From NCBI GenBank assembly GCA_031258895.1, contig JAIRMF010000150.1, positions 1 through 11,112 of the forward strand: a DNA stretch of 11,112 bases, given 5' to 3'. The notes under the pieces are model-generated. The model did no database searches, was not told where the DNA came from, and saw nothing but the letters and a program-made list of their open reading frames with translations. The DNA is from Dysgonamonadaceae bacterium. GTDB lineage: Bacteria > Bacteroidota > Bacteroidia > Bacteroidales > Azobacteroidaceae. Shown here piece after piece: positions 1 through 6,870 of this stretch. Both the position numbers and the translations under genes were made by a program. How positions within the stretch are numbered: the first letter of the stretch is position 1; each line of letters begins with the position of its first letter.

Positions 1-1
1 A

Positions 2-2308
2 ATGACCGAATTCCTCCAACAACTAAACGACAGCCAGCTCGAAGCGGTATTATATAACGACGGCCCGAGCCTTGTTATCGCCGGCGCAGGATCGGGCAAA
101 ACACGTGTCCTGACATGCAAAATCGCGTATCTCCTGAACGAAGGAATAAGACCCTACAACATCCTCGCCCTCACGTTTACCAACAAAGCCGCCCGCGAGA
201 TGAAAAACAGAATAGGCGCAATAGTGGGCGACGATATCGCTCGCAACTTGTGGATGGGGACTTTTCATTCCGTTTTCCTCCGTATCCTCCGGCGGGAATC
301 GGAGCGCTTGGGCTGCAGCCCCGATTTCACAATCTACGACTCACAAGACTCCCAAAGCCTTATCAAATCAATAATAAAAGAACTCCAGCTAAACGACAAA
401 CAGTACAAACCTTCCGTCATTCAGTCCCGAATCTCGAACGCTAAAAACGCACTCATAACAGCGGAAATGTATGCCAAGGACCGCAGACTTATTGAAGACG
501 ACCTCCGGCAAAAACGCGACCGAATAGCAACCGTATACGAAATATATTCAAACCGCTGTAAGGCCTCCGACGCATTTGATTTCGACGACCTGCTACTGTC
601 AACCTACATCCTGTTCCGTGACAATCCGGACGTACTGGATAAGTACCGAAACATGTTCCGTTTCATACTTGTGGACGAATATCAGGACACCAATTCGGTC
701 CAACATGAGATAGTACGGCAATTGGCAGGGGAACATCAGCGAATATGCGTCGTTGGAGATGACGCTCAGAGTATCTATTCGTTCCGTGGCGCAAACATTG
801 GAAACATATTGAATTTTCAAAAAGTATATCCCAAAACCCGCCTCTTCAAGCTCGAACAGAACTACCGTTCGACACAAACCATCGTTAACGCTGCGAACTC
901 GCTGATAAAAAATAACGACCGGCAGATTCCCAAGACCGTTTTTTCCGAAAATGCGGAGGGCGACCGTATTCGGGTTATCAACGCCTATTCGGATTATGAG
1001 GAAGGGTATTCGGTTGCGAGCAGGATTGCCGAGATGAGGATGTTGAAGAAGTACTCCTATAACGACTTCGCGATACTTTACCGTACCAACGCTCAATCCC
1101 GAATTTTTGAGGAGGCGCTGCGGAAGATAAATATTCCGTACCGTATTTACGGGGGGCTTTCTTTTTACCAGCGAAAAGAAATAAAGGACGTAATTGCTTA
1201 TATGCGGGTTGTTTCCAATCCGAACGATGAGGAGGCTCTGAAACGGATTATCAATTACCCTGTACGCGGGATAGGCGGCACGACTGTGGGTAAAATAATT
1301 GCCGCGGCGAATCTGAACGGCGTAAGTCTCTGGACTGTGCTTTCCGATCCCCTTGGATACGATCTTAGCGTCAGTTCCGGGACGATTGCTAAATTGAAAG
1401 AGTTTCGTACGCTGATGGAGAATTTTATTGCCGTCGATAAGATTGGCAATGTGCATGAGCTTGGCGTTGAGATCATCCGTCAGACCGGTATGTACGGCGA
1501 TCTTTACGCCGACAAAACCCCTGAAGGCGTCAGTCGTCTGCAGAACATCGACGAGTTGCAGAACAGTCTTTATGCTTTCGTGTCGGGCAGGCTGGAAGAG
1601 GGCCGGCATGGGGACGTTCGGGTCGGTGATTTTCTTACCGAAGTGTCGCTTTTGACCGATCAGGACATTGATAAGGACGTTGAATCGGATCGTGTTACCA
1701 TGATGACGGTTCATTCTGCTAAGGGTTTGGAGTTTCGCAATGTTTTTGTTGTTGGGATGGAGGAGAATCTTTTTCCTTCGGAACGGAGTGAGAATCAGAG
1801 TGAGATAGAGGAGGAGCGCAGGTTGTTTTATGTGGCGTTGACTCGTGCTGGGGAGAATGTTGTGCTTACTTACGCCAAGAACCGGTTTCGCAACGGGCAG
1901 TCACTTTCCTGTATTCCGAGTCGTTTTATCGGCAATATTTCTCCTCAATATCTGTTCCTTCCGGGTGGAGCCGTACCGAATGTAAGGAATTTTCCATCTC
2001 ACGGTTTCGACAGAGTTTCGGACAGGGGCCTGTTGGGACGGAGGAGGGTAGAGCGTCCCAGACCAAATCTGTATTTTAACCCGCATAAGCTTTCGCAAAT
2101 GGATGATGACGATTTGGTATCTCGGAAGTATAGCAGGATAGGGGCTTTGGCTGTCGGCAATACCGTTCTTCATGAGCGCTTCGGGCAGGGCGTCATATTC
2201 GAACTGTCGGGCGAGGGGGACAATGCCAGGGCGGGGGTCAATTTTGATAATTTCGGTAAAAAACAATTGCTGCTCAAGTTTGCAAGATTCGAAGTTTTAA
2301 AACAATAG
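2..2308 (+). CDS. uvrD: UvrD/PcrA-family superfamily 1A 3'-5' DNA helicase
   Basis: This is a full-length (768 aa) ATP-driven DNA helicase of the UvrD/PcrA/Rep group, which acts in the cytoplasm in nucleotide excision and mismatch repair and in clearing proteins from DNA. The SF1 motifs appear in order: Q-motif Gln12, Walker A GAGSGKT at 28-34, motif Ia LTFTNKAAREMKNR near 58-71, motif II DEYQDTN at 225-231, motif III VGDDAQSIYSFRGA from 251, motif IV LEQNYRST near 287, motif V TVHSAKGLEF from 569 and motif VI RRLFYVALTRA at 606-616. The last ~55 residues carry the VGNTVLHERFGQGVI pattern of the PcrA C-terminal Tudor-like domain. The ATG at base 2 matches where relatives begin, although only one upstream base is visible. 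Nothing is truncated. Base use changes along the gene: the first part is C- and A-rich, the motif V/VI part G- and T-rich. UvrD and PcrA cannot be separated by eye, so the symbol is nominal. Confidence 0.96.
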   Translation: MTEFLQQLNDSQLEAVLYNDGPSLVIAGAGSGKTRVLTCKIAYLLNEGIRPYNILALTFTNKAAREMKNRIGAIVGDDIARNLWMGTFHSVFLRILRRESERLGCSPDFTIYDSQDSQSLIKSIIKELQLNDKQYKPSVIQSRISNAKNALITAEMYAKDRRLIEDDLRQKRDRIATVYEIYSNRCKASDAFDFDDLLLSTYILFRDNPDVLDKYRNMFRFILVDEYQDTNSVQHEIVRQLAGEHQRICVVGDDAQSIYSFRGANIGNILNFQKVYPKTRLFKLEQNYRSTQTIVNAANSLIKNNDRQIPKTVFSENAEGDRIRVINAYSDYEEGYSVASRIAEMRMLKKYSYNDFAILYRTNAQSRIFEEALRKINIPYRIYGGLSFYQRKEIKDVIAYMRVVSNPNDEEALKRIINYPVRGIGGTTVGKIIAAANLNGVSLWTVLSDPLGYDLSVSSGTIAKLKEFRTLMENFIAVDKIGNVHELGVEIIRQTGMYGDLYADKTPEGVSRLQNIDELQNSLYAFVSGRLEEGRHGDVRVGDFLTEVSLLTDQDIDKDVESDRVTMMTVHSAKGLEFRNVFVVGMEENLFPSERSENQSEIEEERRLFYVALTRAGENVVLTYAKNRFRNGQSLSCIPSRFIGNISPQYLFLPGGAVPNVRNFPSHGFDRVSDRGLLGRRRVERPRPNLYFNPHKLSQMDDDDLVSRKYSRIGALAVGNTVLHERFGQGVIFELSGEGDNARAGVNFDNFGKKQLLLKFARFEVLKQ

Positions 2309-2319
2309 GGGGCGGTGAT

Positions 2320-2430
2320 ATCTTTCTAAGTTCGGTAACAATCTTTCTAAGTGCAGTCACAACAATAATATGGAGCGGCAATACTTTTATAAGGGCAGTC
2401 ACAATATTATTATAAGGACAGCCAACATAC
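2320..2430. repeat. degenerate short direct-repeat array
   Basis: Five related copies of a ~17-base core resembling TATAAGGGCAGTCACAA begin at 2325, 2346, 2369, 2388 and 2411, so spacing is 21, 23, 19 and 23 bases. The first two full 21-base units (2320-2340 and 2341-2361) match at 18 of 21 positions, and 2341-2361 matches 2383-2403 at 17 of 21. The third copy is poor. The array starts about 11 bases after the helicase stop codon and runs directly into the clean 21-bp array, with which it shares spacing but no obvious sequence. Alignment was by eye; function is unknown. Confidence 0.6.
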
Positions 2431-2723
2431 GTGCGCTTCCCTCCATTACTCGTGCGCTTCCCTCCATTACTCGTGCGCTTCCCTCCATTACTCGTGCGCT
2501 TCCCTCCATTACTTGTGAGCTTCTCTCTAGTACTTGTGAGCTTCTCTCTAGTACTTGTGAGCTTCTCTCTAGTACTTGTGAGCTTCTCCCTAGTACTCGT
2601 GAGCTTCTCCCTAGTACTTGTGAGCTTCTCTCTAGTACTTGTGAGCTTCTCTCTAGTACTTGTGAGCTTCTCTCTAGTACTCGTGAGCTTCTCTCTAGTA
2701 CTCGCGAGTTCCTCCCGAAGATA
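2430..2723. repeat. 21-bp tandem repeat array, two variants in blocks
   Basis: Thirteen head-to-tail 21-base units without spacers run from 2430 to 2702, followed by one decayed unit at 2703-2723. The first four (2430-2513) are identical copies of variant A, containing GTGCGCTTCCCTCCATTACT. The next nine (2514-2702) are variant B, containing GTGAGCTTCTC and ending CTAGTACT; A and B differ at 5 of 21 positions. Variation inside B is small: first base C instead of T in units 9 and 13, and one T-to-C change in units 8 and 9. The + strand is strongly pyrimidine-rich. Because 21 is divisible by 3, several frames on both strands stay open as heptapeptide repeats, which I treat as a by-product. No IS, CRISPR or RNA family is recognised. 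The array ends 76 bases before the -33 element of the downstream promoter. Confidence 0.95.
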
Positions 2724-2799
2724 GATCTATTCTTTGTTTTCCCTGTCGCTCTTTTGCGCAGTATTTTTGGAACAACAATAAACAGACTGACGGAAAATT

Positions 2800-2830
2800 T
2801 TTGCATTGTTGGAATAAAGTATTACCTTTG
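2800..2830 (+). promoter_or_regulatory. Bacteroidota-type promoter of the DUF2723 operon
   Basis: TTTG at 2800-2803, a 19-base spacer and TACCTTTG at 2823-2830 match the Bacteroidota primary sigma factor consensus (TTTG, 19-21 bases, TAnnTTTG). Transcription would start near 2837, giving a leader of about 38 bases before the ATG at 2875. No Shine-Dalgarno sequence precedes that ATG; the leader just upstream is A/T-rich, as is usual in this phylum. Two small inverted repeats lie here: TTTGC at 2827-2831 with GCAAA at 2841-2845, and GACTGAC at 2785-2791 with GTCAGTC at 2848-2854. I see nothing else in 2724-2874. Confidence 0.75.
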
Positions 2831-2874
2831 CGCTTTCTTTGCAAACAGTCAGTCGTAATAAATATAACCTCAAG

Positions 2875-5800
2875 ATGAAGAAATATAAGGTGTTAAACAA
2901 TCTCGCAGGATGGCTCGTCTTCGCCGTCGCCGCCGTTGTTTACCTCTTAACAATAGAACCGACCGCAAGTTTGTGGGACTGCGGCGAATTTATCGCCTCG
3001 GCTTACAAACTCGAAGTAGGACATCCCCCTGGAAGTCCTATATTCATGATGACGGCAAACCTGTTCACCCAACTCGTCTCCGACCCAATGCTCAAAGCAG
3101 TCGCGGTAAACGCAATGTCCGCAGTCTTCAGCGCCCTGACAATCCTCTTCCTCTTCTGGACAATAACATTCATGGTCAAAAAAATCATCGTCGGAAACAG
3201 TCGCACAATATCAACCCCAAACATCATCACAATAATCGCCTGCGGCACAGTCGGAGCCCTCGCATACACGTTTTCCGATACATTCTGGTTCTCCGCCGTC
3301 GAAAGCGAAGTCTACGCCTTCTCCTCACTGATGACCGCAGTCGTCGTATGGCTCATCCTTAAATGGGAAGACGTCGCCGACGAACCGCATGCCGACCGAT
3401 GGCTGATACTTATAGCATACCTGATGGGAATATCAATCGCGGTACACCTGCTAAATCTGCTTTGTATCCCCGCAATAGTGCTCGTATACTACTTTAAAAA
3501 ACATCCCAACGCAAACGCCAAAGGCTCCCTCGTCGCGTTACTCGTCTCGTTCGCAATTGTCGCCGTCCTACTCTTCGGAATCATTCAAGGAGTCGTAAAA
3601 GTGGCCGGCCAATTCGAACTGCTCTGCGTAAACTTCCTCGGATTACCCTACAATTCCGGCGTAGCGCTGTACACATCCCTGATAGCATTAGCCCTGGTCT
3701 GGGGAATCAAAGAAACACTGCGCGAAAAATACATGCCAAACAGAACAAAAATATCATTCATAATAGCTATCGCTCTGCTCGGCGTCCCGTTCCCCGGCAA
3801 CAGCCCGTGGCTGGGAATAATCCTCCTGGCAGGACTGACTATCTATCTGTTTGCATCCAAAAAACTCAACCCGGTTACCCTAAACACAATACTAGTCGGA
3901 CTGTTAGTCATAACAATAGGATACTCGTCTTACGCCCTCATAATGATCCGTTCCGCAGCAAACGCGCCTATGGACGAAAATTCACCCGAAGACATATTCG
4001 CCCTAAGGAAATACCTATCTCGTGAACAGTACGGCGACACACCCCTAATATACGGACAAACTTACGTCTCCGAACCTAAATACGTACTCAAAAACGGCGC
4101 CTACGAACAGGAAAGAATAGACCTCGGACCCGTCTGGGTACGGATAGACAAAAACAGTCCCGAAGAAAAAGACCGATACGTCGAGTCAATGCGCAGAGAA
4201 AAATCAGTCTACCGGGACGAACTCAACATGCTATTCCCGCGTATGTACAGCTCCGACCAGTCGCACGTCTCAGCCTACAAATCATGGGCAAATGTCAAAG
4301 GAAAACGCGTCGTACTGAGAGACCCCGGTGGAGAATCAAAAACCGTGACGAAGCCAACCTTTATCGAAAATATCCGTTTCTTCCTCAACTATCAGGTAAA
4401 CTTCATGTACCTCCGTTACTTTATGTGGAATTTCGCAGGACGGCAAAACGATATCCAGGGACACGGCGAAGTGGCCAACGGAAACTGGATTACCGGTATC
4501 AAATTTATTGATAAACTTCTCGCCGGCCCGCAGGATAATATGCCCGCATTTATCGCCGAAAACAAAGGACACAACGTTTATTACATGTTACCGCTGATTC
4601 TCGGACTTTTAGGCGTCGCCTTTCAACTCTCAAAAGGAGGACGGAAAGGAATTGAAGGATTTTGGGTAACATGTATGCTCTTCTTCATGACCGGGCTGGC
4701 AATAGTGGTATATCTGAATCAGACCCCCTACCAACCCCGTGAACGCGATTACGCATACGCAGGCTCATTCTACGCCTTCTGTATCTGGATCGGCGTCGGT
4801 ACGGTATACGTCGTTCGTTTACTCGAAAAGTACGCGAAACTTCCAAAACTGCCCGCCTCTATTGTCGGAGGTGTGTTATGTCTTGCCGTACCACTCCAGA
4901 TGGTTTCCCAGACATGGGACGATCACGACCGCTCAAACAGATACACTACACGCGACTTCGGACGAAATTACCTGACCACCTGCGAGAAAAACGCCATTAT
5001 ATTCACAATGGGCGATAATGATACTTTCCCTCTCTGGTACGCTCAGGAAGTGGAAGGTTACCGAACGGACGTGCGTGTCTGCAACCTCTCATACTTGCAG
5101 ACCGACTGGTATATAGACCAGATGAAAAGGCAAGCCTACGACTCGCCTCCTTTACCGATTTCCTGGAAACGCTCGGAATATATCAACGGTAAACATGACG
5201 TAGGCTGGATTATCCCTCAGACAGACGAGCCCTGGGATGTGGCCCGAGCGCTTAACAGAGTAAAATCCGATGACAGAAGAACGAAAGTAATACCGAATTA
5301 TTCCGTCGAATTGGATAACGTTCCAACTTATATCCTTACCCTACCGGTCGATCGCAAGGCGGCAATAGAGTCGGGAACGGTCAAACCCGAATACGCGGAC
5401 AAAATATTGGATACAATCCATATCTACCTCGGAGAACACAAAGACGACAAAGGTAATACGATCGTCAAAGCTAAAAACCGACTCGGAAAAGAAGAAATGA
5501 TGGTGCTCGATATGTTAAGTAACAACAGGGACTGGAAGCGCCCGATATACTACGCAATAACCGTTTCACGGGACGAATATGTACGCCTCGACGGACATTT
5601 TCGTCAAGACGGCATAGCTTACCGTATAGTGCCATACCAAACTTACAGTGACAGTCTCCGTTATGATACCGATATTCTCTACGATAATCTTATGAACAAA
5701 TACCGTTGGGGAAACCTCGAACAACCCGGACTTTATATCGACGAAAATACAAGCAGGCTTGCAAAGACATTCCGTACCCTGTTCGGAACGCTCGGTAATC

Positions 5801-6207
5801 GCCTTGTTAAAGAGGGCGAGTTTGAAAAAGCAATCAAGGCTATGGATTATGCCGTGAAATCAATTCCAACCTACAACGTACCGTTAGACTTTTTTTCAAC
5901 CGGCGAGATAGCAAAAACGTACTTCCTTGCCGGTGATACCTCAAAAGCGAAGGCAATCTACGACGAATTGACGGGACGTACACTTGAAGAATTAGAATGG
6001 TATTCAAGTCTCAATCGCAACCATTACGCTTCGGTATCAAAAGAAATACGAGAAAACATCTATATACTCAGTGAACTGACAAATTTCTACAAAGAAACCG
6101 ATAAAGACCGTTTCGATGAACTTAACAGCCTGTTTCTCCGGTACTACGAACAATGGTTTCAATTTGAAAATAACGCCGTGAACCGTGGCGGAAGAAGAAC
6201 CGGATAA
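2875..6207 (+). CDS. DUF2723 multi-spanning membrane protein, putative GT-C-like glycosyltransferase
   Basis: This 1110-aa protein belongs to the DUF2723 family common in Bacteroidota, distantly related to eukaryotic TMEM260, a protein O-mannosyltransferase. Visible features are a first membrane segment at about 10-27, then SLWDCGEF (Asp35, Glu38) and GHPPGSP (49-55) in the first external loop, the place where GT-C enzymes keep catalytic acids. Many hydrophobic segments follow up to about residue 360, and more lie near 570-680. PRERDYAYAGSF near 620 and GDNDTFP at 713-719 look like family signatures. The remainder is soluble, and the last ~145 residues (GEFEKAIKAMDYAV, GDTSKAKAIYDEL) look like TPR helices. 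I chose ATG 2875 (MKKYKVLNNL) over an in-frame TTG at 2839, which lies at the predicted transcription start and adds unrelated residues. It is first in a likely operon. A glycan-transfer role, perhaps protein O-glycosylation, is inferred; the substrate is unknown. Confidence 0.85.
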   Translation: MKKYKVLNNLAGWLVFAVAAVVYLLTIEPTASLWDCGEFIASAYKLEVGHPPGSPIFMMTANLFTQLVSDPMLKAVAVNAMSAVFSALTILFLFWTITFMVKKIIVGNSRTISTPNIITIIACGTVGALAYTFSDTFWFSAVESEVYAFSSLMTAVVVWLILKWEDVADEPHADRWLILIAYLMGISIAVHLLNLLCIPAIVLVYYFKKHPNANAKGSLVALLVSFAIVAVLLFGIIQGVVKVAGQFELLCVNFLGLPYNSGVALYTSLIALALVWGIKETLREKYMPNRTKISFIIAIALLGVPFPGNSPWLGIILLAGLTIYLFASKKLNPVTLNTILVGLLVITIGYSSYALIMIRSAANAPMDENSPEDIFALRKYLSREQYGDTPLIYGQTYVSEPKYVLKNGAYEQERIDLGPVWVRIDKNSPEEKDRYVESMRREKSVYRDELNMLFPRMYSSDQSHVSAYKSWANVKGKRVVLRDPGGESKTVTKPTFIENIRFFLNYQVNFMYLRYFMWNFAGRQNDIQGHGEVANGNWITGIKFIDKLLAGPQDNMPAFIAENKGHNVYYMLPLILGLLGVAFQLSKGGRKGIEGFWVTCMLFFMTGLAIVVYLNQTPYQPRERDYAYAGSFYAFCIWIGVGTVYVVRLLEKYAKLPKLPASIVGGVLCLAVPLQMVSQTWDDHDRSNRYTTRDFGRNYLTTCEKNAIIFTMGDNDTFPLWYAQEVEGYRTDVRVCNLSYLQTDWYIDQMKRQAYDSPPLPISWKRSEYINGKHDVGWIIPQTDEPWDVARALNRVKSDDRRTKVIPNYSVELDNVPTYILTLPVDRKAAIESGTVKPEYADKILDTIHIYLGEHKDDKGNTIVKAKNRLGKEEMMVLDMLSNNRDWKRPIYYAITVSRDEYVRLDGHFRQDGIAYRIVPYQTYSDSLRYDTDILYDNLMNKYRWGNLEQPGLYIDENTSRLAKTFRTLFGTLGNRLVKEGEFEKAIKAMDYAVKSIPTYNVPLDFFSTGEIAKTYFLAGDTSKAKAIYDELTGRTLEELEWYSSLNRNHYASVSKEIRENIYILSELTNFYKETDKDRFDELNSLFLRYYEQWFQFENNAVNRGGRRTG

Positions 6208-6212
6208 ATTCG

Positions 6213-6854
6213 ATGTTTGTAGAATATCCTCCAAAACTTTATAGAGCCTTGTTTCGTGGCGCCTATTGGCGTCTGAAACCCGATGAAAAAGCAGTCTATC
6301 TGACTTTCGATGATGGACCTGTGCCGGAGGTTACTCCCTGGGTGCTGGATTTGTTAGACTTGTACGGTATCAAAGCGACATTCTTCTGCGTAGGCGATAA
6401 TGTGTGCAAGTATCCGGAAATTTATGAAACAATCAAGGAACGTGGGCACGGGGTCGGAAATCACACATTTCATCATCTGCAAGGGTTGAAAGTCCGCAAG
6501 GAAACCTACTTAAAAGATGTTGAACTTGCCGCACAAATTATTGACAGTTCCCTGTTCCGTCCGCCTCACGGACATATCCGCCTCACGCAGTTCTATGCTT
6601 TGAGAAATAAGTACAAAATAATCCTCTGGGATGTAGTTACGCGCGATTACAGCCGAATTAAAACAGCTGGCGATGTGTTGGAGAACGTCAAAAAACACAC
6701 TCGAAACGGTTCCATCATTCTCTTTCACGATTCAATTAAATCGGGCGAAAGAATGAAACAATCCCTGCCTCGATCAATTGAATGGCTCAAAGAGCAAGGG
6801 TACGAATTTCGGTTGATAACCGACGGACTTGCCTCAAATGGTACACCAAGCTAA
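6213..6854 (+). CDS. NodB-type polysaccharide deacetylase (carbohydrate esterase 4)
   Basis: This 213-aa protein is a compact NodB-homology domain, a metal-dependent hydrolase family that removes N- or O-acetyl groups from glycans such as peptidoglycan or exopolysaccharide. All five family motifs are present: TFDDGP at 31-36 (Asp33 as likely base, Asp34 as metal ligand), HTFHH at 84-88 (metal ligands His84 and His88), RPPHG at 116-120, the LWDVVTRDY stretch at 138-146, and LFHD at 170-173 (His172 as likely acid). The catalytic set is therefore intact. It has no recognisable signal peptide or membrane segment at the N terminus (MFVEYPPKLYRALFRGAYWR), which is odd for an enzyme usually facing the envelope. 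The start lies 5 bases after the DUF2723 stop codon with no Shine-Dalgarno sequence, so translational coupling is likely. The substrate cannot be told; the neighbour suggests a glycan made or moved by the membrane protein. Confidence 0.92.
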   Translation: MFVEYPPKLYRALFRGAYWRLKPDEKAVYLTFDDGPVPEVTPWVLDLLDLYGIKATFFCVGDNVCKYPEIYETIKERGHGVGNHTFHHLQGLKVRKETYLKDVELAAQIIDSSLFRPPHGHIRLTQFYALRNKYKIILWDVVTRDYSRIKTAGDVLENVKKHTRNGSIILFHDSIKSGERMKQSLPRSIEWLKEQGYEFRLITDGLASNGTPS

Positions 6855-6870
6855 GAAGCATAAATACGAC

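Noticed and set aside
599..1714. 371-aa antisense reading frame in the helicase gene
   Set aside because: The + strand here encodes helicase motifs II to V. The antisense translation has no recognisable domain and is a shadow of codon bias.
2430..2723. CRISPR array
   Set aside because: Units abut directly with no unique spacers, the 21-base unit is too short for a CRISPR repeat, and no cas gene is nearby.
2399..2806. 135-aa minus-strand protein with VLERSSQ repeats
   Set aside because: It stays open because the repeat period is divisible by 3; it lies antisense to the promoter region and has no domain, signal or recognisable start context.
2370..2858. 162-aa plus-strand protein with CELLSST repeats
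   Set aside because: It spans the repeat arrays and the whole DUF2723 promoter, and its non-repeat ends look like random translation. Kept only as a low-interest finding.
2839..2874. TTG start giving DUF2723 twelve extra residues
   Set aside because: TTG 2839 coincides with the predicted transcription start and the extra residues are unrelated to the membrane-protein N terminus; ATG 2875 fits a short leader.
6829..6870. Earlier TTG or ATG starts for the M13 peptidase
   Set aside because: They overlap the deacetylase gene and place hydrophilic residues ahead of a clear lipoprotein signal that begins at ATG 6871.
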